Assembly (NCBI RefSeq): GCF_000375485.1
Contig: NZ_AQXE01000009.1
Span: forward strand, 123,375-187,374
Reading direction: 5' to 3'
Length of the DNA: 64,000 nucleotides
Source of the DNA: Desulfovibrio oxyclinae DSM 11498
GTDB taxonomy: Bacteria; Desulfobacterota; Desulfovibrionia; Desulfovibrionales; Desulfovibrionaceae
A program made the position numbers and the translations under genes. Below, one piece after another: positions 44,953-53,884 of this stretch. A model generated the notes under the pieces. That model made no database searches, was not told where the DNA came from, and saw only the letters and a program-made list of their open reading frames with translations. Positions within the stretch are counted from its first letter, which is position 1, and every line of letters begins with the position of its first letter.

Positions 44953-45213
44953 ATGACGGAAAAAAACCGGCAGTTCATGGAAACCCTCGACGAACACCAC
45001 GACTGGCCCTGCCCGTACGTGTTCAAATTCATACTTCCCACGGAAAACCTCTCCCTCTTTGAGAAAGAGTTTTCCGACCACAATTGTTCCTACAAGGAAT
45101 CCCGCACCGGAAAATATACCAGCGTAACCATGGAACCCACGGTCTGCTCCGCGGCGGAAGTCATGGAAGTGTACGAGCGCGCTTCGGACATTCCGGGCAT
45201 CATGTCGCTCTAG
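44953..45213 (+). CDS. DUF493/YbeD-family small protein
   Basis: This 86-residue protein has the ferredoxin-like pattern of the family: CPYVFKFILPTENLSLFEKE, the GKYTSVTMEPTVCSAAEVME strand-helix, and a C-terminal YERASDIPGIMSL. Members are small and widespread, with a poorly defined role; YbeD sits near lipB in E. coli. AAGGAGA before the ATG supports the start. It is divergent from the GGDEF-EAL gene and precedes the nifU operon by 131 bp. Confidence 0.8.
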   Translation: MTEKNRQFMETLDEHHDWPCPYVFKFILPTENLSLFEKEFSDHNCSYKESRTGKYTSVTMEPTVCSAAEVMEVYERASDIPGIMSL

Positions 45214-45231
45214 ACATTCCATACCAAAAGA

Positions 45232-45256
45232 GTAGATTAAAACCCGCGTAACGGGT
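45232..45256 (+). promoter_or_regulatory. Possible promoter and operator of the nifU operon
   Basis: TAGATT at 45232-45237 with TAGACA 16 bases earlier could be a promoter. An inverted repeat, ACCCG-CGTAA-CGGGT at 45242-45256, lies where transcription would start, as an operator would. No regulator gene is nearby. Confidence 0.3.
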
Positions 45257-45344
45257 GGACAACACGGCGCAAGCGTTTTAACAGGTGTAGACATGGAAAA
45301 ATTCCCTGCACCGATTCCATAGCCTCAAGCAAAAGGAGCGCCCC

Positions 45345-46199
45345 ATGTGGGAATATACCGACAAGGTCAAGGAACACTTTCTCAATCCCCGCAACACCGG
45401 AACCATCGAGGATGCCGACGGCATCGGAGAAGTTGGCTCCCTCGCCTGCGGGGACGCGCTGAAGCTCTTTCTCAAGGTCAATGACGACGGCGTCATCGAA
45501 GATGCCAAGTTCCAGACCTTCGGCTGCGCTAGCGCCATCGCATCCAGCTCCGCCCTCACCGAGATGATCATCGGCATGAGCATCGACAAGGCGGAAAAGC
45601 TCACCAACAAGGACATCGCCGAATACCTCGGCGGCCTGCCCCGCGAGAAGATGCACTGCTCCGTGATGGGACAGGAGGCGCTCGAACAGGCCATCCGCAA
45701 CTACCGCGGCGAAGCCGGAACCGTGGCCGAACATTCCCATGAAGGCGAACTCATCTGCGAATGCTTCGGCATCTTCGACGAGGAAATCCTTCGCGCCATT
45801 CGCGAGAACGACCTCAAGACCGTCGAGGACGTGACCAACTTCACCAAGGCCGGCGGCGGCTGCGGCAAGTGCGTCCCGGACATTGAAGACCTGTTGGCGC
45901 AGGCGCACGGCGAAAAGGCCGCATGCGAAGTGCCCGTGCAGGACGCCCCCCCGGCGCATGGTTTGACGAACATGCAGCGTATGCGCCTCATCGACCAGGT
46001 GGTCGAAGAGGAAATCCGCCCCATGCTCCAAAAGGACGGCGGCAACATCGAGCTGGTGGATGTGGATCGCACCAAGGTCTATGTACGGCTGCTCGGCATG
46101 TGCGCGGGCTGTCCTTCCAGTCAGGCCACCCTCAAGGGCCTCGTGGAAGCGCGCCTGCAGGAAAAGGTCGATCCCGAAATCACCGTTGAGGAGGGGTAG
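45345..46199 (+). CDS. nifU: Fe-S cluster scaffold protein NifU (full three-domain form)
   Basis: This 284-residue protein has an IscU-like N-terminal domain with three cysteines (GSLACGDAL, FGCASAIASSS, KMHCSVMGQE). A central [2Fe-2S] BFD-like domain follows (ICECFGIFDEEI and GGCGKCVPDIE), then a C-terminal Nfu domain with CxxC (LGMCAGCPSSQATL). The protein builds clusters with sulfur from NifS, encoded 2 bp downstream. No nitrogenase genes are in view, so it is likely a general Fe-S assembly system. AAAGGAG before the ATG supports the start. Confidence 0.93.
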   Translation: MWEYTDKVKEHFLNPRNTGTIEDADGIGEVGSLACGDALKLFLKVNDDGVIEDAKFQTFGCASAIASSSALTEMIIGMSIDKAEKLTNKDIAEYLGGLPREKMHCSVMGQEALEQAIRNYRGEAGTVAEHSHEGELICECFGIFDEEILRAIRENDLKTVEDVTNFTKAGGGCGKCVPDIEDLLAQAHGEKAACEVPVQDAPPAHGLTNMQRMRLIDQVVEEEIRPMLQKDGGNIELVDVDRTKVYVRLLGMCAGCPSSQATLKGLVEARLQEKVDPEITVEEG

Positions 46200-46201
46200 T
46201 C

Positions 46202-47394
46202 ATGAGCACCATCTACATGGACAACAACGCCACCACCAAGGTTGACCCGCAAGTGCTCGACGAGATGCTGCCGTATTTCAGCGAGCTGTACGGCAACCCT
46301 TCCAGCATGCACCGCTTTGGCGGCGAGGTCGGCGGAAAGATCACCGAAGCCCGCGAACGTGTGGCAAAACTGCTGGGCTGTGAGCCCCGGGAAATCATTT
46401 TCACGGCCTGCGGCACCGAGTCCGACAACACGGCGATCCGCTCCGCGCTCAACGCGCAACCCGGCAAGAAGCACATCGTGACCACCCGCGTTGAGCACCC
46501 GGCCATCCTGAGCCTGTGCAAGCATCTTGAAAAACGTGAAGGCTACGAAGTCACCTTCCTGAACGTGGACACCGACGGCAACCTGAATCTCGATGACCTC
46601 AAGGCAGCCATCCGCGATGACACGGCCGTGGTCTCCGTCATGTGGGCCAACAACGAAACCGGCGTTATTTTCCCGGTGGAGGAAATCGGTGCCATCTGTC
46701 GCGAAAAGGGCGTTATGTTTCATACGGACGCCGTGCAGGCCGTGGGCAAGATTCCCATGAACCTGAGCGAGATGCCCATCGACATGCTTTCCCTTTCCGG
46801 ACACAAGCTGCACGCGCCCAAGGGCGTCGGAGCGCTTTACGTCCGCAAGGCCCTGCCCTTCCGGCCCTTCATGGTCGGCGGACATCAGGAACGCGGCCGC
46901 CGCGCAGGGACCGAGAATACAACGGGCATCATCGCCCTCGGCCGCGCCTGCGAGATCGCCGGCGAACACATCGCCGAGGAAAACGACTCCGTGAAGGCTC
47001 TGCGCGACAAGCTCGAAACGGGTCTGATGGAATCCATCACCGACGCCAAGCTCAACGGCGACAAGGAAAAACGCCTGCCCAACACCAGCAACATCTCCTT
47101 CGGCTACGTCGAGGGCGAGGCCATCCTGCTGATGATGGACCAGCTTTCCATCTGCGCAAGTTCCGGCTCGGCCTGCACTTCCGGCAGCCTTGAGCCGTCA
47201 CACGTGCTGCGCGCCATGGGTGTGCCGTTCACCTTCGCCCACGGATCCATCCGTTTCAGCCTCAGCCGCTTCAATACCGAAGAGGAAGTGGACTTCATCA
47301 TCGAGAACCTGCCGAGGGTCATCGAGAACCTGAGAAAGATTTCCCCGTTCTCCGCCAAGGACTCCGGCCCCGCATGCACTCCGAGGAGCACGGA

Positions 47395-47398
<4 letters not shown>
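46202..47398 (+). CDS. nifS: Cysteine desulfurase NifS
   Basis: This 398-residue PLP enzyme has the N-terminal motif [20 protein letters not shown], the PLP lysine in [20 protein letters not shown], and the catalytic Cys loop in [13 protein letters not shown]. It mobilises sulfur from cysteine to NifU. It starts directly after nifU, and its last codons overlap the cysK start by 4 bp (ATGA), so the cluster nifU-nifS-cysK-cysE is translationally linked, coupling cysteine supply to sulfur transfer. Confidence 0.94.
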
Positions 47399-48318
<920 letters not shown>

Positions 48319-48328
48319 GAGCCTGACA

Positions 48329-49243
48329 ATGACCGAGGAATACAATCTCGACAAAGTGGTTGAACGTCTGTGCGGCAACGGGCACGCCATCGCGTCCCGC
48401 CGTTTTCGCGGCGATGCGCCCATGCCCTCCGTGGATACGCTCTCAGAGATCGTGGAAGACCTGCGCTCCGTGCTTTTTCCGGGCTACTACGGCCCGTCAG
48501 AAATCACCCCGGCCACCCTGCCTTACTCTGTCGGCTCCACGCTGGACCGGGTGGAACGCAACCTGGCGGATCAAATCAATCGCGGCTACTGTTTCGTCTG
48601 CGACCGCGAAGGCAGGGAACGCTGCGCCGACTGCGAGCAGCGCGCCCTGACCACGGCACGTAAATTCATCATGGCCCTGCCGGACATCCGCGAGATGCTT
48701 CTTGGCGATGTCGAAGCCGCCTACGACGGCGACCCGGCCGCCAAGACGCACGGAGAAACGATCTTCTGCTACCCGTCCATCCGCGCGCTGACGAACCACC
48801 GCATCGCGCATGAGCTGCACAGACTCGACGTGGACATTATTCCACGCATCATCAGCGAAATGGCGCACTCGGACACAGGCATCGACATCCACCCGGGCGC
48901 GACCATCGGTAAACGCTTCTTCATCGACCACGGCACGGGGACCGTCATCGGCGAGACCTGCGTCATCGGCGAGAACGTACGCATTTATCAGGGCGTGACA
49001 CTTGGCGCAAAGTCCTTCCCCAAGGGCGAGGGCGACCAGCTCATCAAGGGGCTGCCCCGCCACCCCATCGTGGAGGACGACGCCATCGTCTACGCCGGTG
49101 CGACCATTCTCGGCCGCGTTACCATTGGCAGGGGCGCGGTCATCGGCGGTAACGTCTGGATAACCCGAGACGTCCCGGCCGGTGCCTCCGTAGTGCAGTC
49201 CCGAGCCATGCGCTACGCATTCGAAAACGGCGGCGGCATTTAG
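48329..49243 (+). CDS. cysE: Serine O-acetyltransferase CysE with N-terminal cysteine motif
   Basis: This 304-residue protein has a left-handed beta-helix domain with hexapeptide repeats (HPGATIGKRFFIDHGTGTVI, GENVRIYQGVTLGAKSF, VYAGATILGRVTIGRGAVIG) and the active-site His in SHSDTGIDIH/DHGTG contexts. It makes O-acetylserine for CysK. The N-terminal part is long and includes two CxxC pairs seven residues apart (Cys88, 91, 99, 102: CFVCDREGRERCADC), a possible metal site not found in E. coli CysE. A terminator follows. Confidence 0.9.
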   Translation: MTEEYNLDKVVERLCGNGHAIASRRFRGDAPMPSVDTLSEIVEDLRSVLFPGYYGPSEITPATLPYSVGSTLDRVERNLADQINRGYCFVCDREGRERCADCEQRALTTARKFIMALPDIREMLLGDVEAAYDGDPAAKTHGETIFCYPSIRALTNHRIAHELHRLDVDIIPRIISEMAHSDTGIDIHPGATIGKRFFIDHGTGTVIGETCVIGENVRIYQGVTLGAKSFPKGEGDQLIKGLPRHPIVEDDAIVYAGATILGRVTIGRGAVIGGNVWITRDVPAGASVVQSRAMRYAFENGGGI

Positions 49244-49266
49244 ACTGCTCCCACAATACCGTCTGC

Positions 49267-49307
49267 AACCGCCCTCCTGGACATGCTCCGGAGGGCGGTT
49301 TTTCTTT
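49267..49307 (+). terminator. Terminator of the nifU-cysE operon
   Basis: AACCGCCCTCC and GGAGGGCGGTT form a perfect 11-bp stem around a twelve-base loop, followed by TTTCTTT. Confidence 0.88.
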
Positions 49308-49494
49308 CAGGATGCCGCCCAGCCGAAGACGGACTGCAACTGTGGAAAAAACAGCGTGCGGACGCTCATAAAGCCAGACCGAACTTGACAAAAATGACCG
49401 CACCGGAAATGAAGGTATTGATACAATCGAACGGAACGGGCGACGGGCCCTCCCGCCCTTCGCGTAACCGCCAGCATACAATCCGGAAGTCTTC

Positions 49495-51732
49495 ATGACA
49501 GAAAAAACGGAACAGTCCCCTTCCTCCCCGCAGAGTGAGCCCAAAACCGCGGCGGAGGACAAGCAAAAGACCGGACCGGACCTCAAGCGCGACGAGCGCC
49601 TGCTGCCCAGTGACATCGATTTCCAGCCACCGCTGGTCATCTGCCTTTCCATCATCAGCCGCCTGCTGAACAAGCCCGTGTCCTCGGCCACTATCAAGGC
49701 CGGACTTCCACAGGAAGAAAGCGTCATCACGGCCTCTTCCATAGTGCGGGCCGCAGAGGGTATCGGCATAGCCGCCAAAACCGTGCACCGTCCGCAGCTG
49801 GAAAACATCACCAAGCTGGTCATGCCCTGCATCCTGCTGCTTCGCGGCGGCAACGCCTGTGTTCTTCTCGAACGCAACGAGGAAACGGCCCGTGTGGTCA
49901 TTCCCGGCCACGGCATGGACGAAACCGAAGTCCCGGTAGCCGACCTTGACGAGGAATACACCGGCTACGCCATCTTCTGCCACCGCAAGAGCAAACTGGA
50001 CAAGCGCGCCAGCGAGCTCAAGCTGCTCAAAACCAAAAAATGGTTCTGGGGAGTCATTCTGCGCTTCTGGCCCATCTACAGGCACGTCATCGGCGCAAGC
50101 GTCATGACCAACCTGATCATCGTGGCCTCGCCGCTGTTCGTCATGAACGTCTATGACCGCGTCATCCCGAACAACGCCTTCGACACGCTCTGGGCACTGG
50201 CCATAGGCATCGGCATCGCCTACATCTTCGACTTCATGCTCAAGAACCTGCGCAGCTACTTCGTGGACGTGGCGGGCAGAAACGCGGACATTCTCATCGG
50301 CAGCCGGATCATGCGGCATCTCATGTCAGCCCGGCTGGACCACATGCCTGAATCCGCTGGCGCCATCGCCAACAACGTCCGCGAGTTCGAGTCCATGCGG
50401 GAATTCTTCAGCTCCAGCTCCCTTGTGGCGCTGATCGATCTGCCGTTCCTGTTCCTGTTCATGTGGGTCATCTACTACATCGGCGGTCCACTGGTCTGGC
50501 CCATGGTGATCGCCGTCCCCGTCGTGATCCTCGTGGGTTTTCTCATCCAGATGCCCTTCCAGCACATCATCGAGAACCACTACAAGGAATCCACGCAGAA
50601 AAACGCCCTGCTTTTTGAGATCGTGCAGGGGCTTGAGACCATCAAGACCAGCATGGCGGAAGGCCGCATGCAGTCCCGCTGGGAAAACGTGGTGGGCATG
50701 TCCGCCATGTCCAACAGCCGGGCCAAGGTGCTTGCAAACATATCCGTGACATTCTCGGCGCTTGCCACCCAGTTGGTGAGTGTTTCGATCATTATCATCG
50801 GTGTCTATCTCATCTCCGAGGGCGAGCTGACCGTTGGCGGACTCATCGCCTGCAACATTCTTTCGAGCCGTGCCATGGCTCCCCTGAGCGCCATCGCCGG
50901 GTTGCTCACGCGTTTTCAGCAGTCCAGAATGGCCCTGAACGCCCTGAACCTGCTCATGGACATGCCCAGCGAGCGCCCGGAGGACAAGGAAACCTTCCAT
51001 TACGGCGAAATCGAGCCCTCGCTGACGCTTGAGGACGTTTCCTTCAGTTACCCCGGCACGGACAAGGCTGTGTTGAGCGACATCAACCTGCACCTGAAAC
51101 CGGGAGAAAAGGTAGGTATCATCGGCAAAACCGGTGCGGGGAAATCCTCGCTGGGCAAGCTCTGCGTGGGACTCTACCAGCCGGTGCACGGCTCGGTGAA
51201 GCTTGGCAACATCGACCTGCGCCAGATGGACGTCGCCAACCTAAGGCGCAAGGTGGGCTATGTTTCACAGGATCCGCTTCTTTTCTACGGCACCCTGCGA
51301 GACAACATCGCCTTCGGTCTGCCTGAAGCCGACGACCAGTCCATCAAGTACGCTTCGGAACTGGCGGGAGTGAATGACTTCGTGAAAAACCACCCTGCCG
51401 GATTCGGCATGAAGGTCGGCGAGCGCGGCGCATCCCTCTCGGGCGGCCAGCGACAGGCAGTCTCCATTGCCCGCGCCGTCCTTCCGGACCCGGAAGTGCT
51501 CATCATGGACGAGCCTTCAAGCAACATGGACAACCAGTCCGAAGTGCGGCTCAAGAACAACCTGCAGCCGTTCGTGAAGGACAAGACGGTTATCGTCATA
51601 ACCCACCGGCATTCCATGCTTGATCTGGTTGACCGACTCGTAGTGATGGACAACGGCAGGATCGTGGTGGACGGCCCGAAGCAGGCGGTGCTCGACGGCC
51701 TGAAATCCGGCAAAATAAAACTTCCCTCCTGA
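49495..51732 (+). CDS. lapB: Type I secretion ABC transporter (LapB-like)
   Basis: This 745-residue protein has an acidic N-terminal tail, a C39-like domain without the catalytic cysteine (about residues 45-165), six membrane helices (residues about 185-450, NLIIVASPLFVMNVYDRVIP), and an ATPase domain with Walker A GIIGKTGAGKSSLGKLC, signature ASLSGGQRQAVSIARAVL and Walker B VLIMDEPSSNMD. It exports large RTX proteins in one step with the fusion protein and TolC. It is the first gene of a four-gene operon; the giant adhesin on the opposite strand at 57650 is the expected cargo. Confidence 0.92.
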   Translation: MTEKTEQSPSSPQSEPKTAAEDKQKTGPDLKRDERLLPSDIDFQPPLVICLSIISRLLNKPVSSATIKAGLPQEESVITASSIVRAAEGIGIAAKTVHRPQLENITKLVMPCILLLRGGNACVLLERNEETARVVIPGHGMDETEVPVADLDEEYTGYAIFCHRKSKLDKRASELKLLKTKKWFWGVILRFWPIYRHVIGASVMTNLIIVASPLFVMNVYDRVIPNNAFDTLWALAIGIGIAYIFDFMLKNLRSYFVDVAGRNADILIGSRIMRHLMSARLDHMPESAGAIANNVREFESMREFFSSSSLVALIDLPFLFLFMWVIYYIGGPLVWPMVIAVPVVILVGFLIQMPFQHIIENHYKESTQKNALLFEIVQGLETIKTSMAEGRMQSRWENVVGMSAMSNSRAKVLANISVTFSALATQLVSVSIIIIGVYLISEGELTVGGLIACNILSSRAMAPLSAIAGLLTRFQQSRMALNALNLLMDMPSERPEDKETFHYGEIEPSLTLEDVSFSYPGTDKAVLSDINLHLKPGEKVGIIGKTGAGKSSLGKLCVGLYQPVHGSVKLGNIDLRQMDVANLRRKVGYVSQDPLLFYGTLRDNIAFGLPEADDQSIKYASELAGVNDFVKNHPAGFGMKVGERGASLSGGQRQAVSIARAVLPDPEVLIMDEPSSNMDNQSEVRLKNNLQPFVKDKTVIVITHRHSMLDLVDRLVVMDNGRIVVDGPKQAVLDGLKSGKIKLPS

Positions 51733-51740
51733 GGCCGAAC

Positions 51741-53069
51741 ATGAGCAATGACAGATTCGACAGGGAAACCCTGCTCTACATGTCCGAAGTGGACCAGGCG
51801 ATGTACGGCCGAGGCCGGAAGCTCGCCTATCTCATGTCCGTGGCCATAGTCCTGATGATCATCGGATTCATCGTCTGGGCACACTTTGCGGAACTGGACG
51901 AAGTCACACGAGGTTTTGGCAAGGTCATTCCATCCAGACGCGTGCAGGAAATCCAGAACCTCGAAGGCGGCATCCTGAGCGAAATCTTTGTTCGCGAAGG
52001 CCAGCGGGTGGAAAAAGGGACCCTGCTCTGCCGCCTGCGCAACGAACAGGCCGTGAGCAGCTACCGCGACGCGGTGACCAAGGAGCTTGAGAACAAAGCG
52101 GCCGTGGCCCGGCTCATTGCCGAAGTGGACGGCACGGAACCGACCTTCGACGAGGAGCTCAAGGAAAAGATTCCCCAGACAGTGGAAGACCAACGGCGCA
52201 TATACGAGGCACGCCAGCAACAGCTCGCCATTGAGATCGAACTGTTGCGGGACCAGTACGAGCAGAAGAAACAGGAAGTGGCGGAAATGATCAGCCGCCG
52301 CAAGCAGCTCATCCAGCGTCTCAAGAACGCGGAAAAGCAACGCAACATCACCAAACCGCTGGTGGAAAAGCAGATACACTCCGAACTCGACTATCTGGCC
52401 CTTGAACAGAAGGTGCTTGAACTCAGGGGCGAGGTGGAAGGCATTGCCATGGCGCTTCCCCGCAACCGCAAGGCCGCCGAGGAAGCACTTGGTCGCATAG
52501 AACAGCGCAAGGCCGAATTTCGCAGCAAGGCCCTTGAAGAACTCAACGAGCGCCGCCGCAGGCTCACCTCCATTCAGGAGATGCTCACGGCAGGCATCGA
52601 CCGCGTCACCCGTACCGACGTCCGCTCTCCGGTCAACGGCATCGTCAAGCACATCCTGATCAACACCCTCGGCGGCGTGGTCAAGCCCGGCGAATCCATC
52701 ATGGAAATCGTCCCGGTGGACGGCACCCTGCTCATCGAGGCACGCATCAAGCCAGCAGACATCGCCTTCCTGCATCCGGAACAGAAGGCCATGGTCAAGA
52801 TTTCCGCCTACGACTTCTCGATCTACGGCGGCCTCGAAGGCAAGGTGGAACACATCAGTGCGGACACTATTCAGGACAAGCAGGGGGACAACTATTATCT
52901 CGTCAAGGTCCGGACCAAGACCAACTCCATGACCTACCACGGCGAAGAACTCCCCATCATTCCGGGCATGACCGCTCAGGTGGACATCCTCACAGGCCAG
53001 AAATCCGTACTGGACTACCTGCTCAAGCCCATTCTCAAGGCCAAGAACAACGCCCTGAGGGAACGCTAG
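51741..53069 (+). CDS. lapC: Type I secretion membrane fusion protein (LapC/HlyD-like)
   Basis: This 442-residue protein has one N-terminal membrane helix (LAYLMSVAIVLMIIGFIVWA), a lipoyl-like half motif (VIPSRRVQEIQNLEGGILSE), a long coiled coil (about residues 110-290), the second lipoyl half (TDVRSPVNGIVKHILINTLG), and a beta-barrel C-terminus. It bridges the ABC transporter and TolC across the periplasm. It lies 8 bp after the transporter gene. Confidence 0.93.
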   Translation: MSNDRFDRETLLYMSEVDQAMYGRGRKLAYLMSVAIVLMIIGFIVWAHFAELDEVTRGFGKVIPSRRVQEIQNLEGGILSEIFVREGQRVEKGTLLCRLRNEQAVSSYRDAVTKELENKAAVARLIAEVDGTEPTFDEELKEKIPQTVEDQRRIYEARQQQLAIEIELLRDQYEQKKQEVAEMISRRKQLIQRLKNAEKQRNITKPLVEKQIHSELDYLALEQKVLELRGEVEGIAMALPRNRKAAEEALGRIEQRKAEFRSKALEELNERRRRLTSIQEMLTAGIDRVTRTDVRSPVNGIVKHILINTLGGVVKPGESIMEIVPVDGTLLIEARIKPADIAFLHPEQKAMVKISAYDFSIYGGLEGKVEHISADTIQDKQGDNYYLVKVRTKTNSMTYHGEELPIIPGMTAQVDILTGQKSVLDYLLKPILKAKNNALRER

Positions 53070-53076
53070 GAGCCGC

Positions 53077-53835
53077 ATGGGGTTTGCTGCCGTCATATCG
53101 CGCCTGACAGGAACCGGACTGGCCTTCGTGGTCGCTCTGGGCGTGCTGGCGTGGTGCCCGGCGGCGAATGCCAGTGAGCAGGCTGACGTGGAATCACCCT
53201 CTTCAATGAAAGAGCCCGCCCCTGAAAAGAGTGAAGCCAAGAAAAAGAACCGCCTTTTCGGCACGCTGGAATTCAAGGGGCGCATCAAGAAGCTCCCCAA
53301 ATGGAGCCGGGTGCTGGACAGGATGCACGCCTGGAAAGGATATTTCCGGGACTCCTCACTCGCGGACCTGCCATCCAAGGCGGGATGGATCAAGCTCAAG
53401 GCCGACACGCGAGGCATGTCCCGCATGGAACGCCTGAAGGCGGTGAACAAATTCTTCAACCGCTGGCCCTACAGGCTGGACCCCGCAAACTACGGAGCCA
53501 AGGACTACTGGGCCACGCCCCCGGAATTCCTGAAACGCTCAGGCGACTGCGAGGACTACGCCATCGCCAAGTTCTACGCGCTCAAGGAGCTCGGGTTTTC
53601 CGGCGACGAGATGCGCATCGTGGCGCTCAAGGACCTCATCAGAAACATAGGACATGCGGTGCTTGCCGTGTATCTGGAAGACGACATCTACGTGCTGGAC
53701 AACCAGACCGTGATGGTGCTGCCCCACTCACGATACAAGCACTACCTGCCCTACTATTCCGTAAACGAAAAATTCCGCTGGATGCACGTTCCCACCTCGG
53801 GCGGGGATTTGCTCAAGCGGAGATTGAAGCAGTGA
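53077..53835 (+). CDS. lapG: LapG-type periplasmic transglutaminase-like cysteine protease
   Basis: This 252-residue protein has an N-terminal signal peptide and the catalytic triad of the LapG family: Cys158 in RSGDCEDYAIAKFYALK, His193 in NIGHAVLAVYLED, and Asp208 in YVLDNQ. An alkaline, charged linker precedes the catalytic domain. LapG cleaves the N-terminus of giant adhesins and frees them from the cell surface unless it is held by a cyclic di-GMP-controlled membrane protein. The cleavage site on this adhesin would lie outside the window. It starts 7 bp after the fusion protein gene. Confidence 0.9.
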   Translation: MGFAAVISRLTGTGLAFVVALGVLAWCPAANASEQADVESPSSMKEPAPEKSEAKKKNRLFGTLEFKGRIKKLPKWSRVLDRMHAWKGYFRDSSLADLPSKAGWIKLKADTRGMSRMERLKAVNKFFNRWPYRLDPANYGAKDYWATPPEFLKRSGDCEDYAIAKFYALKELGFSGDEMRIVALKDLIRNIGHAVLAVYLEDDIYVLDNQTVMVLPHSRYKHYLPYYSVNEKFRWMHVPTSGGDLLKRRLKQ

Positions 53836-53884
53836 CGACAGCCCCATACGGGGCGGAACGTTATACACCAGATGGAGATGTGAC

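Noticed and set aside
51285..53459. 724-residue minus-strand frame across the secretion genes
   Set aside because: It spans three convincing plus-strand genes and their boundaries and shows no domain of its own.
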